Shown one piece after another: positions 48,917 through 57,139 of a DNA stretch of 64,000 nt. Position 1 is the stretch's first letter, and every line of letters starts with the position of its first letter. This DNA comes from Pseudomonas asplenii. Lineage in GTDB: Bacteria; Pseudomonadota; Gammaproteobacteria; Pseudomonadales; Pseudomonadaceae. A program made the translations under genes and the position numbers. The stretch lies in assembly GCF_001293465.1 (NCBI RefSeq), contig NZ_JSYZ01000001.1, positions 46,642-110,641 on the forward strand, given 5' to 3'. The notes beneath the pieces were generated by a model. The model was not told where the DNA came from. It worked only from the letters and a program-made list of their open reading frames with translations, and ran no database searches.

Positions 48917-48970
48917 ACGACTATCGTTTGGCTGAACGACCCGCCTCGCGTCAGACAAGGAAACGGCGAC

Positions 48971-49420
48971 ATGCGCCAGCACTCAGCCATCTACACCCCC
49001 AGGCCGAACGACTACCTGGAATTGACCGAGGTCTGGGAAGCCTCCGTACGTGCCACCCACGATTTTCTCCCGGACAGCTACATCGAGCTGCTGAAGAACC
49101 TGGTGCTGACCCGCTACCTGGACGCGGTGATGCTGATCTGCACCCGCGATTCACGCCAGCGGATCAGCGGCTTCGCCGGCGTCGCGGCAGGCAAGGTGGA
49201 GATGCTCTTCATCGCCCCGCCACACCGCGGGCAGGGCCTGGGCAAGCTGCTGCTGTGGTATGCGATCGACCATCTGAACGCCAACCGGCTGGACGTCAAC
49301 GAACAGAATCCACAGGCCATCGGCTTCTACTTCAAACAGGGTTTCGAGGTGGTCGGGCGTTCGGAGCACGACGGTATGGGGCAGCCGTATCCACTGCTGC
49401 ACCTGCAACTGAAACGCTGA
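48971..49420 (+). CDS. GNAT family N-acetyltransferase (YjaB-like)
   Basis: A 149-residue GNAT protein. The acetyl-CoA pyrophosphate loop reads RGQGLGKLLL, preceded by strand VEMLFIAPPH, and LDVNEQNPQAIGFYFKQGFEVVGRSE is the conserved end of the YjaB group. The substrate is unknown. The ATG at 48971 is preceded by AAGGAAACGGCGAC; longer in-frame starts run back into rimO and its terminator. Confidence 0.85.
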   Translation: MRQHSAIYTPRPNDYLELTEVWEASVRATHDFLPDSYIELLKNLVLTRYLDAVMLICTRDSRQRISGFAGVAAGKVEMLFIAPPHRGQGLGKLLLWYAIDHLNANRLDVNEQNPQAIGFYFKQGFEVVGRSEHDGMGQPYPLLHLQLKR

Positions 49421-49493
49421 GCGGGAAACAAACTCGCCTGCTGTGAGGGCCGGGCAGGTACAATGACAGCCCTTTTTCGTTACGGCCGCTGTC

Positions 49494-50204
49494 ATGTCTG
49501 AACCCATTCGCCTTTCCAAACGCCTCATCGAGCTGGTCGGCTGCTCCCGCCGGGAGGCCGAGCTGTTCATCGAGGGTGGCTGGGTCACGGTCGACGGCGA
49601 CGTCATCGACGAGCCACAGTTCAAGGTCGACAGCCAGAAGGTCGAGCTGGACCCGAATGCCAAGGCCACCGCGCCAGAGCCGGTGACCCTGCTGCTGAAC
49701 CAGCCCGCCGGCCTCGATACCGACAGCGCCCGCCAATTGCTGGGCGCCGCCAGCCTGTCCGAGGAGCACCGCTACGGCAAGCGCCCGTTGCGCGGGCACT
49801 TCCTGCGCCTGAGCAGTGCAGCCGAACTGCAGGCCAATGCCAGCGGCCTGCTGGTGTTCACCCAGGACTGGAAGGTCCTGCGCAAGCTGACCGAGGATAT
49901 CGCCAAGGTCGAGCAGGAGTACGTGGTCGAAGTCAGCGGCCAGATGAGCGAGAACGGGCTGGAACGAATTGGCCGCGGTATCACCGTCAAGGGTCGCGAA
50001 CTGCCGGCGGCCAAGGCCAGTTGGCAGAACGAAAACCGCCTGCGCTTCGCCCTGAAGAACCCGCAGCCGGGCCTGATCGCCCAGCTTTGCGAAGCCGTCG
50101 GCCTCCAGGTCGTGGCCATCCGCCGGATTCGTCTCGGCGGTGTCTCCATCGGCAAGGTGCCGGTCGGCCAGTGGCGCTACCTGTCGCCCAAGGAAAAGTT
50201 TTAA
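49494..50204 (+). CDS. RsuA/RluF-family protein lacking the catalytic aspartate
   Basis: A 236-residue protein with an N-terminal S4 RNA-binding domain (RLSKRLIELVGCSRREAELFIEGGWVTVDG, about 6-50) and an RsuA-type fold. The active-site motif GRLDxxTxGLLLLT reads AELQANASGLLVFT, with Gln113 where the catalytic Asp should be. The C-terminal NRQIRRM motif is replaced by LIAQLCE. The fold landmarks (LLLNQPAG, VEQEYVVEV, IPVG-like KVPVGQWRYL) remain. It is usually annotated as rRNA pseudouridine synthase, but catalysis is doubtful; an RNA-binding role is more likely. Confidence 0.85.
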   Translation: MSEPIRLSKRLIELVGCSRREAELFIEGGWVTVDGDVIDEPQFKVDSQKVELDPNAKATAPEPVTLLLNQPAGLDTDSARQLLGAASLSEEHRYGKRPLRGHFLRLSSAAELQANASGLLVFTQDWKVLRKLTEDIAKVEQEYVVEVSGQMSENGLERIGRGITVKGRELPAAKASWQNENRLRFALKNPQPGLIAQLCEAVGLQVVAIRRIRLGGVSIGKVPVGQWRYLSPKEKF

Positions 50205-50234
50205 TTTCAACGCCGCTGCGGATACGCGGCGTCT

Positions 50235-50244
50235 CCCCCCCCCC
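50235..50244 (+). repeat. Ten-cytosine homopolymer
   Basis: C10 immediately before the AGGA ribosome site of the DUF1456 gene. It is the longest C/G run noticed in the window and outside any reading frame. Confidence 0.8.
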
Positions 50245-50256
50245 AGGACTGTCCCC

Positions 50257-50718
50257 ATGATTCACAACGATGTGCTGCGCAGCGTGCGCTACATGCTCGA
50301 TATCAGCGACGCCAAGCTCGCCGATATCATCAGGCTGACCGGTTTCGAAACCTCCCGGACAGATATCGTCAGCTACCTGAAAAAGGATGACGAAGAAGGC
50401 TTCGTGCACTGCCCCGACGAGGTCATGGCCTACTTCCTCGACGGTCTGGTGATCTTCAAGCGCGGCAAGGACGATAGCCGCCCGCCGCTGCCGATCGAAC
50501 TGCCGGTGACCAACAACATCATCCTGAAGAAACTGCGGGTGGCGTTCGAACTCAAGGAAGACGACCTGCACACGATCCTCAAGTCGGTCGATTTCCCGAT
50601 TTCCAAGCCGGAACTGAGCGCGCTGTTCCGCAAGGTCGGCCACAACAACTATCGCCCTTGTGGCGACCAGTTGCTGCGCAACTTCCTCAAGGGCCTGACC
50701 CTGCGTGTACGCCAGTGA
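50257..50718 (+). CDS. DUF1456 family protein (YehS-like)
   Basis: A 153-residue soluble protein made of two similar halves. Each half carries the family pattern ND/NNxxLxxxRxxxxL followed by a helical segment (residues about 3-68 and 82-150; LKKDDEEGF and FRKVGHNNY are conserved markers). Function unknown. The ATG at 50257 follows AGGACTGTCCCC. It follows the RsuA-like gene after 52 bases and may share its transcript. Confidence 0.85.
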   Translation: MIHNDVLRSVRYMLDISDAKLADIIRLTGFETSRTDIVSYLKKDDEEGFVHCPDEVMAYFLDGLVIFKRGKDDSRPPLPIELPVTNNIILKKLRVAFELKEDDLHTILKSVDFPISKPELSALFRKVGHNNYRPCGDQLLRNFLKGLTLRVRQ

Positions 50719-50841
50719 CCCAGGCCGGCGCGGGCCGGCCGGTTCCACGGGCATGACGCGACATTCCCCGGGGCAATAATGGCTCCACTGGCCGAGTCCG
50801 GCGGCTAGGGTATGACGACCCTTTCCCGCTCAGGACTCGCC

Positions 50842-51612
50842 ATGCATCCCTACTTTTCCCTGCAAGGCCGCACCGCTCTGGTGACCGGCGGCACCCGTGG
50901 TATCGGCAGGATGATCGCCAAGGCCTATGTCGAGGCCGGTGCCACGGTCTATGTCTGCGCTCGCGATGCCGAGGCCTGCCGGCAGACCGCCGCGGAGCTT
51001 GGCACCCTCGGCCGCTGCCATGCCCTGGCTGCCAACCTGGCCAGCGAAGCGGGCGTCATGGAACTGGCCACGCAGTTGGCGGGGCTCGTCGATCACCTGG
51101 ACATTCTGGTGAACAACGCCGGCACCACCTGGGGAGCGCCGCTGGACAGCTACCCGGCCAAGGGCTGGGAGAAGGTCATGCAACTGAACGTCACGGCGGT
51201 GTTCGGCTGCATCCAGCAGTTGCTGCCTCTGCTGCGCCGGGCCGGGTCGGCAGAGAATCCGGCACGCATCATCAACATCGGCTCGGTGGCGGGTATCGCC
51301 TCCTTTGGGGAACAGGCCTACGCCTATGGCCCGAGCAAGGCGGCGCTGCACCAGATGTCGCGGATACTGGCGCGGGAACTGGTGAGCCAGCATATCAACG
51401 TCAACGTGATCGCCCCCGGGCGCTTTCCGAGCAGGATGACCCGGCATATCGTCGAGGACGAACAGGCCCTGGCGCAGGATTGCGCGCTGATCCCGATGAA
51501 ACGCTGGGACCGCGAGGAAGAGATGGCGGCGCTGGCCATCAGCCTGGCGAGCACCGCCGGAGCCTATATGACCGGCAATATCATCCCGTTGGATGGCGGG
51601 TTCAGCCTGTAG
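50842..51612 (+). CDS. rhlG: Short-chain dehydrogenase RhlG
   Basis: A 256-residue SDR, collinear with P. aeruginosa RhlG from MHPYFSL to the C-terminal IPLDGGFSL. It has the cofactor loop TGGTRGIG, NNAG, the catalytic IGS and YGPSK. RhlG is an NADPH-dependent beta-ketoacyl reductase that was linked to rhamnolipid or PHA precursors, although that role is debated. No rhlAB genes are visible here, so the product may serve other 3-hydroxyacyl lipids. The ATG at 50842 restores the exact family length. Confidence 0.9.
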   Translation: MHPYFSLQGRTALVTGGTRGIGRMIAKAYVEAGATVYVCARDAEACRQTAAELGTLGRCHALAANLASEAGVMELATQLAGLVDHLDILVNNAGTTWGAPLDSYPAKGWEKVMQLNVTAVFGCIQQLLPLLRRAGSAENPARIINIGSVAGIASFGEQAYAYGPSKAALHQMSRILARELVSQHINVNVIAPGRFPSRMTRHIVEDEQALAQDCALIPMKRWDREEEMAALAISLASTAGAYMTGNIIPLDGGFSL

Positions 51613-51646
51613 CTGATGGTTCGCGGCTGGCAACCGCCAGCCCCCC

Positions 51647-52741
51647 TCAGATCCCCGCGCGCAGAACGCTCCCGGGCAATGCCTCGCCCCGCTCGACCGT
51701 GGCCGCCACCTGCTCGATCAGCTCACCCAGGGCATACCCCTGGGCCTTGAGCCAGGCCTCGTCGTAATAGGTCGTGGCATAACGCTCGCCACCATCGCAG
51801 AGAATCGCCACGATCGAACCGCTCTCCCCGGCCTCGACCATTTGCCGTGCCGCCATCAGCGCACCGATCAGGTTGGTCCCGCTGGAACCGCCGACCCGCC
51901 GCCCCAGGCGCCGTGCCAGGTAGTGCATGGCCGCCAGCGACAGGGCATCCGGCACCTTGACCATCGCATCGATGACCTTGGGCAGGAACGACGCCTCGAC
52001 CCGTGGCCGGCCAATACCCTCGATCCGCGAACCGCAGTCTAGACGCAGGCTGGCATCGCCGCTCTGGTAATACTCGAAGAACACCGAACGCTCGGCATCG
52101 GCACACAGTACCCGGGTGCAGTGCTGGCGGTAGCGCACGTAACGGCCCAGGGTCGCGGTGGTGCCGCCGGTGCCAGGGCTGGAGATCAGCCAACTCGGCT
52201 CAGGATGCCGCTCGAAGCGCAACTGCTGGAAGATCGATTCGGCAATGTTGTTGTTCGCCCGCCAATCGGTGGCCCGCTCGGCATAGGTGAACTGGTCCAT
52301 GAAATGACCGCCACTCTCGCGGGCCAGGCGTTCGGACTCGGCGTAGATCTGCGTCGGGTCCTGTACCAGATGGCTCTTGCCCCCGTAGAAGGCGATCTGC
52401 GCGATTTTTTCCTGGGACGTGGTTGCCGGCATCACCGCAATGAACGGCAGCCCCAGCAGCCGGGCGAAGTAGGCCTCGGAGATCGCCGTCGAACCGCTGG
52501 ACGCCTCGATCACCGGCGCTCCCGGTTTCAGCCAGCCGTTACACAGCGCATAGAGGAACAGCGAGCGCGCCAGACGATGCTTCAGGCTGCCGGTGGGATG
52601 GCTGGACTCATCCTTGAAATACAATTCGATACCCGGCAGCCCGGGCAATGGCAGGGGAATCAGGTGGGTATCGGCACTGCGCTGGAAATCGGCCTCGATG
52701 ATCCGGATCGCTTCCCGGGACCACTGTCGGTTATCGCTCAT
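51647..52741 (-). CDS. PLP-dependent cysteine synthase-family protein, probable L-cysteine desulfhydrase (Cds1-like)
   Basis: A 364-residue fold-type II PLP enzyme. [12 protein letters not shown] contains the Schiff-base Lys, [10 protein letters not shown] the substrate loop, and [14 protein letters not shown] the phosphate cup; a Ser/Cys-type ring-nitrogen site is near CDGGERY. It differs from CysK/CysM in its N-terminus and longer C-terminus and resembles Cds1-type proteins, which release H2S from cysteine. The exact reaction is inferred. Convergent with rhlG. Confidence 0.82.
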   Translation of the reverse strand: MSDNRQWSREAIRIIEADFQRSADTHLIPLPLPGLPGIELYFKDESSHPTGSLKHRLARSLFLYALCNGWLKPGAPVIEASSGSTAISEAYFARLLGLPFIAVMPATTSQEKIAQIAFYGGKSHLVQDPTQIYAESERLARESGGHFMDQFTYAERATDWRANNNIAESIFQQLRFERHPEPSWLISSPGTGGTTATLGRYVRYRQHCTRVLCADAERSVFFEYYQSGDASLRLDCGSRIEGIGRPRVEASFLPKVIDAMVKVPDALSLAAMHYLARRLGRRVGGSSGTNLIGALMAARQMVEAGESGSIVAILCDGGERYATTYYDEAWLKAQGYALGELIEQVAATVERGEALPGSVLRAGI

Positions 52742-52854
52742 GATGGATTACTCGTTGTCACGGACACGCCCGAAGGCGCTGACGGGCTGGCGTCGCATAG
52801 CTGAAGGCCAAACCACGAAAAGAACAAGGTGAGAGATTCACCCGGCAGCAACTA

Positions 52855-52868
52855 TAGGAATTTTCCTA
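52855..52868. promoter_or_regulatory. TAGGAA-TT-TTCCTA palindrome
   Basis: A 6-2-6 perfect inverted repeat in the 298-base divergent region between the cysteine-desulfhydrase-like gene and nhaA. A CTACA tail follows. It could be an operator for either gene; nothing else convincing was seen in this stretch. Confidence 0.4.
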
Positions 52869-53039
52869 CAATCGGCACAGATACAGTGAGGACGCATTTG
52901 CACAGGTAACTGCTAGGCTGCCATGAGTTGATCCCCCAGCTTTGTGGTTATCGCAAATAGAAATACAGGTTCTGCTTCAACAACTCAGGGTACGGGTTTG
53001 GGTGTCCCACCTTTTGACTTCATCGATGGAGGGCGAACC

Positions 53040-54221
53040 TTGCCCCTGCGTAGCACTTTCACACGGTTCTTTCAGTTGGAAGCCGCCAGCGGTCTGTTAT
53101 TGATTGCCGCTGCAGTCCTGGCCCTGATTATCAACAACTCACCGCTGTCGCACCTGTACAACGGCTTCCTGGAGGTTCCGGTGGTCGCCCAGGTTGGCGC
53201 CCTGAAGATCGCCAAGCCGCTGCTGCTGTGGATCAACGATGGCCTGATGGCGCTGTTCTTTCTGCTGATCGGCCTGGAGGTCAAGCGTGAGGTGCTGGAA
53301 GGCCATCTGTCCAAGCCTTCGCAGGTGGTCCTGCCGGGCGCGGCGGCGATTGGCGGCATGGTGGTGCCAGCGCTGATCTACTGGCTGATGAACCGGGAGA
53401 ACCCGGCGGCAATCGATGGCTGGGCGATTCCCATGGCCACCGATATTGCCTTCGCCCTCGGTGTACTGGCCCTGCTGGGCAAGCGTGTGCCGGTGTCGCT
53501 GAAGCTGTTCCTGATGACCCTGGCGATCATCGATGACCTCGGGGCGATCATTGTCATCGCGATGTTCTACTCCGGCCAGTTGTCGGAGCTTTCGCTGCTG
53601 CTGGCGGGTACCTGCCTGCTGGCCCTGATCGCGATGAATCGCCTGAGGGTGATCAATCTCGGCCCCTACCTGATCATCGGCCTGATTCTCTGGGTCTGCG
53701 TGCTCAAGAGCGGCGTCCATGCGACCCTGGCGGGCGTGACCCTGGCGTTCTGCATCCCGCTGCGTACGAAGAACGCCGAGCCGTCACCCCTGCTGAACCT
53801 GGAACATGCCCTGCATCCCTGGGTAGCCTTCGGCATCCTGCCACTGTTCGCCTTCGCCAACGCCGGTGTATCGCTGGTGGGCATCAGCCTGGAGAGCTTC
53901 ACCCATCACGTACCGATGGGGATTGCCGCCGGCCTGCTGGTCGGCAAGACCATCGGGGTATTCGGCCTGACCTGGCTGGCGATCAAGGCCGGCATGGCGG
54001 CACTGCCCCAGGGCGCCAACTGGGGCCAACTGCTCGGTGTGGCGGTCCTCTGCGGGATCGGCTTCACCATGAGCCTGTTCGTCGGTTCCCTGGCTTTCAT
54101 CCCGGGCAGCAGCGACTACGCCGGCATGGATCGCATGGGTATCCTCACCGGTTCGATTCTCGCGGCAGTGATCGGCTACGTGGTCACGGCCATGGCCAGC
54201 CGGCGCAGCGCCCTTCCATAG
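53040..54221 (+). CDS. nhaA: Na+/H+ antiporter NhaA
   Basis: A 393-residue inner-membrane antiporter with 12 membrane segments that expels sodium at alkaline p[17 protein letters not shown] and the ion-binding double Asp in [18 protein letters not shown] are diagnostic. The start is TTG at 53040, because GGAGG lies seven bases before it and the protein then begins [17 protein letters not shown], the family N-terminus. An in-frame GTG at 52944 would add 32 unusual residues and has no ribosome site. Confidence 0.93.
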   Translation: MPLRSTFTRFFQLEAASGLLLIAAAVLALIINNSPLSHLYNGFLEVPVVAQVGALKIAKPLLLWINDGLMALFFLLIGLEVKREVLEGHLSKPSQVVLPGAAAIGGMVVPALIYWLMNRENPAAIDGWAIPMATDIAFALGVLALLGKRVPVSLKLFLMTLAIIDDLGAIIVIAMFYSGQLSELSLLLAGTCLLALIAMNRLRVINLGPYLIIGLILWVCVLKSGVHATLAGVTLAFCIPLRTKNAEPSPLLNLEHALHPWVAFGILPLFAFANAGVSLVGISLESFTHHVPMGIAAGLLVGKTIGVFGLTWLAIKAGMAALPQGANWGQLLGVAVLCGIGFTMSLFVGSLAFIPGSSDYAGMDRMGILTGSILAAVIGYVVTAMASRRSALP

Positions 54222-54224
54222 GAA

Positions 54225-54302
54225 CATGGCTTGCCATTGCAAGAGCAGACTTACCCTGTGGGAACCTGACTTGCCATCGCCGGAGCAGATTTGCTCCTAC
54301 AG
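54225..54302. repeat. Degenerate REP-like tract
   Basis: Three spaced fragments (GGAACATGGCTTGCCATTGC, GGAACCTGACTTGCCATCGC and GGAGCAGATTTGCTCCTACAG) look like decayed REP units after nhaA. Confidence 0.5.
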
Positions 54303-54346
54303 CGGGAGGCGCCGTGAGGGAGCGGACCGGTACGCTCCGGACAAAA

Positions 54347-54380
54347 GAAAACCCCGGCCAGGAAACTGGCCGGGGTTTTC
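54347..54380. terminator. Bidirectional terminator between nhaA and the glycine-zipper lipoprotein gene
   Basis: GAAAACCCCGGCCAG, loop GAAA, CTGGCCGGGGTTTTC: perfect 15-base stem. Confidence 0.92.
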
Positions 54381-54402
54381 TGTTACAGCCTGATCGCAGG
54401 GA

Positions 54403-54867
54403 TCAGTGGGAAACGCGGCTGGTACCACCGACGGTGGAGATACGCACGCGCTCGCCGACACGGAAGATCTCGTTCGGCGCAACTTCCTGCACGTAGGCAC
54501 GCAGGCTGCCGTCATCTTCACGTACGGTGATTTCCACGCCCTGGGTCTTGGTCAGGCCCTTTTCAGCCATGTTGCCCAGAACGCCACCGGCCACCGCACC
54601 GATCACCGCGGTGACGATACTGCCGCGGCCGCCACCGATGGCGCTGCCGCCAACACCACCGACGATCGCACCGGCACCGGCACCGATTGGCGAGTTGGTG
54701 CCTTCGATCTGGACCGGACGCAGGGATTCGATGGTACCCAGGCGGATGGTCTGTACGCGACGGGCCTCATCACGGGAATAGGTATCGCCGGTCAGGCTGT
54801 TGGTGCAGCCACCGAGCAGCATGGCCATTGTGGAGAAGGAAGCAATCAGCAGAACAGACTTACGCAT
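54403..54867 (-). CDS. Glycine-zipper outer-membrane lipoprotein (SlyB/Pcp type)
   Basis: A 154-residue lipoprotein: signal peptide with lipobox LLGGC, lipidated Cys21. Residues 61-98 form a glycine-zipper pair (GAGAGAIVGG, then AVIGAVAGGVLGN) that can insert in or assemble at the membrane. The C-terminal ~50 residues are a small soluble domain (GVEITVREDDGSLRAYVQE). SlyB-type proteins stabilise the outer membrane and are often controlled by PhoPQ. The ATG at 54867 gives a proper signal peptide. Confidence 0.88.
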   Translation of the reverse strand: MRKSVLLIASFSTMAMLLGGCTNSLTGDTYSRDEARRVQTIRLGTIESLRPVQIEGTNSPIGAGAGAIVGGVGGSAIGGGRGSIVTAVIGAVAGGVLGNMAEKGLTKTQGVEITVREDDGSLRAYVQEVAPNEIFRVGERVRISTVGGTSRVSH

Positions 54868-55043
54868 GGGAGGCAGCTCCAAAAGGACATTGTTCAATTA
54901 AACTCCGCGGCTTGACCTCTGTCACGACAGCCTGCGGATAAAATGGCTTTCATTCAGCGCCAGTACAGACTCGGCGCACATCAGAAACGGGCACAGGGTA
55001 GCGCGCTTTCAAAACGCCCGCCCCGCCTGCCACAAGGACCGTC

Positions 55044-55277
55044 ATGGATTACTTCATCATCGCCATCACCACTGCCGCCGGTTTGTATTTCCACGGGCGG
55101 CTGTATGTGAAAACCAGACGTTGGATGGATCGTGACCTCGCATTATCTCTTGCGGGAGACAACGAGGCACGAAAAAAGTTCATGCTGCAGCGTCTCGAGG
55201 ATGCCAGGAAGCAGAAGGTCAAGCGGCGGGATCTGCAGCGTTGGCTGGAAGCCGCCGCTGCAGAGTTTCCGGGTTAG
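55044..55277 (+). CDS. Small hypothetical membrane-anchored protein
   Basis: A 77-residue protein: one N-terminal hydrophobic segment ([16 protein letters not shown]), then a charged helix rich in Arg, Lys, Asp and Leu ([30 protein letters not shown]). The ATG is preceded by AAGGACCGTC. Codon use looks like that of its neighbours. It converges on pdxH with a four-base overlap. No family is recognised. Confidence 0.65.
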   Translation: MDYFIIAITTAAGLYFHGRLYVKTRRWMDRDLALSLAGDNEARKKFMLQRLEDARKQKVKRRDLQRWLEAAAAEFPG

Positions 55278-55921
55278 GGAGCCAGGCGCGAACGCGTCCA
55301 GCCATTGCCCGCCAGGCGATAGTCGAGGCGGTCATGCAGGCGGCTGGCACGGCCCTGCCAGAACTCGATGCGTTCCGGCAGCAGGCGATAACCGCCCCAG
55401 TGCTCCGGACAATGCGGCTGGGTATCGCTGAACCGGGCCTGGGTGGCCTGAAGCAGGCCTTCCAGTTCCGCACGGTCGGCGATCACCCGGCTTTGCGGTG
55501 ACGCCCAGGCCCCCAGGCGGCTACCCAGCGGGCGCACCTGGAAGTAGGCATCCGATTCCTCTGGCGAGACCTTGACCACCCGCCCCTCGATCCGCACCTG
55601 GCGCTCCAGGGTCGGCCAGAAGAACGTCATGGCCGCGAACGGCCGCGCCGCCAGGTGCCGGCCCTTGTCGCTCTCGTAGTTGGTGAAGAAGGTAAAACCT
55701 TGTTCGTCCAGGCCCTTGAGCAACAGGATGCGGCAATGTGGCCGACCGTCCTCGTCGACGGTCGCCAGGGTCATGGCGTTGGCCTCCACCGGTGCCTGTT
55801 CGGTCTTCACCGCCTCGGCGAACCACTGGTGGAACAGCGCGAACGGCTCGGCCGGGGCCTGGGCCTCGGTGAGGCCATCGCGGGTGTAGTCGCGGCGCAT
55901 ATCGGCCAGGGCTTGGGTCAT
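55274..55921 (-). CDS. pdxH: Pyridoxine/pyridoxamine 5'-phosphate oxidase
   Basis: A 215-residue FMN enzyme producing pyridoxal 5'-phosphate, the last step of vitamin B6 salvage and synthesis. [27 protein letters not shown] and [14 protein letters not shown] are the FMN-binding family blocks. It ends GWTRSRLAP, the usual PdxH C-terminus. Cytosolic, monocistronic. Confidence 0.96.
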   Translation of the reverse strand: MTQALADMRRDYTRDGLTEAQAPAEPFALFHQWFAEAVKTEQAPVEANAMTLATVDEDGRPHCRILLLKGLDEQGFTFFTNYESDKGRHLAARPFAAMTFFWPTLERQVRIEGRVVKVSPEESDAYFQVRPLGSRLGAWASPQSRVIADRAELEGLLQATQARFSDTQPHCPEHWGGYRLLPERIEFWQGRASRLHDRLDYRLAGNGWTRSRLAP

Positions 55922-55960
55922 GGCGCTTTCCTTTTCAATCCAGGATCGGTCGGTCGCGAA

Positions 55961-57028
55961 TCAGTTCTTGGCCGAGCTGTCGGCTGCCGCGTCTTTCTTC
56001 GCCACAGTCGCCTTGGCTGGCGCAGCTTTCTTGGCCGGAGCCTTTTTCGCCGGAGCCTTGGCCGGAGCTTTCTTGGCCGCGGCGGCCTTGCCCTTGGCGG
56101 CTGAAGCCGGTTTCTTGGCTGCCGGAGCCGCTGCCGCAGGCTTGACGTCCTGGGCGGCGACCATGGTCGCCGGCACTGGAGCCGGAGCCGGGATGCTGTA
56201 CTTGCTCAGCAAGGCCACCATAGTGTTCTGCGGAGTCAGGATGATTTCCATGCGACGGTTCAGCGCACGCCCTTCATTGCTGTCGTTGGCCGCACGTGGC
56301 ATCACCGAACCCATGCCGCGCAGGATCAGGCGATCACGCTGCAGGCCGCTGAGGCGGAAGATCGCCGCGATGGACTGGGCACGTTGCTGGCTCAGGGACT
56401 GGGCAGCTTCGGTACCCAGGACGTTGTCACCATGGCCCAGCACCAGTACTGCGGTTTGCGGGTCGGACTCGACTGCCTTGGCAACCTTGGAGAACGGGCC
56501 AAGGGTGATGGGCAGCAGCATTTCCGGACGCTTGGGATTGTAGAAACCGTCGATCGGGGCCACCACCACCAGCACGTTCTCGCGGCGTTCCAGCTTCAGC
56601 GAAGTGTCCTGGATAGCGGCGCGCAGACGCGGCTCATGGTCGTCGAGCCAGGCCTGGGTGATTTTCGGATCAGGCATCGGCACGGCCTTGACCGGCGGCT
56701 GGTCGGCATCCTTGGCCTTGTTCGAGCCGCCAAACGGCCACCACCAGTGGGTTTCCGCAGGAGGCGTCGGGTTGGTCGCGGCAGCGACGGCAGTCGCCAG
56801 GGGCACCGGCTTCTCGTCAGCCTTGGCAGCGGCAGGTGCTGCGGCCTTGGCGTCCTTGGCCGCCGCGGGAGCGGGCGCGCCGGTCGAAGCCTGGGCAGCG
56901 TCCTTCTCGGCCACCTTGTCCGAAGAACCGAACGACCACCAGTGGCCGCCATCTGCATCTTGTAGAGTTTGTGCGCAACCGGTGATGGTCAGGCAAAGGG
57001 CCAGGGCGAGGGACTTGTTAGATGACAT
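55961..57028 (-). CDS. OmpA-family lipoprotein with lysine/alanine-rich tail
   Basis: A 355-residue lipoprotein with lipobox TITGC, lipidated Cys18. The Ala/Pro/Lys-rich region to about residue 95 looks disordered. Residues about 155-275 form an OmpA-like peptidoglycan-binding domain (VLVLGHGDNVLGTEAAQSLS, AQSIAAIFRLSGL, EGRALNRRMEIIL). The last ~65 residues are almost only Lys, Ala and Pro in short repeats, like histone H1 or AlgP tails. It probably links the outer membrane to the cell wall; the role of the basic tail is unknown. Confidence 0.82.
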   Translation of the reverse strand: MSSNKSLALALCLTITGCAQTLQDADGGHWWSFGSSDKVAEKDAAQASTGAPAPAAAKDAKAAAPAAAKADEKPVPLATAVAAATNPTPPAETHWWWPFGGSNKAKDADQPPVKAVPMPDPKITQAWLDDHEPRLRAAIQDTSLKLERRENVLVVVAPIDGFYNPKRPEMLLPITLGPFSKVAKAVESDPQTAVLVLGHGDNVLGTEAAQSLSQQRAQSIAAIFRLSGLQRDRLILRGMGSVMPRAANDSNEGRALNRRMEIILTPQNTMVALLSKYSIPAPAPVPATMVAAQDVKPAAAAPAAKKPASAAKGKAAAAKKAPAKAPAKKAPAKKAAPAKATVAKKDAAADSSAKN

Positions 57029-57099
57029 TGGAGATCCACAAAATGAAGTAGTAGTTACAAGGGCCCTAGGGCCGTATAAACAGACGTTTCGAAAGCAGA

Positions 57100-57127
57100 A
57101 AAGCCACAGGGTTCCGACCTGGGGCTT
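57100..57127 (-). terminator. Intrinsic terminator after estB
   Basis: On the minus strand AAAGCCCCAGG, seven-base loop, CCTGTGGCTTTTC (one mismatch), 12 bases past the estB stop. Confidence 0.72.
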
Positions 57128-57139
57128 TGCGCACGCATT

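Noticed and set aside
50842-51612. 3-oxoacyl-ACP reductase FabG
   Set aside because: The sequence follows RhlG from the MHPYFSL start to the end, and no fatty-acid synthesis genes are adjacent.
52944-53039. N-terminal extension of NhaA starting at GTG 52944
   Set aside because: No ribosome site, atypical residues, and the TTG at 53040 has a GGAGG at correct spacing.
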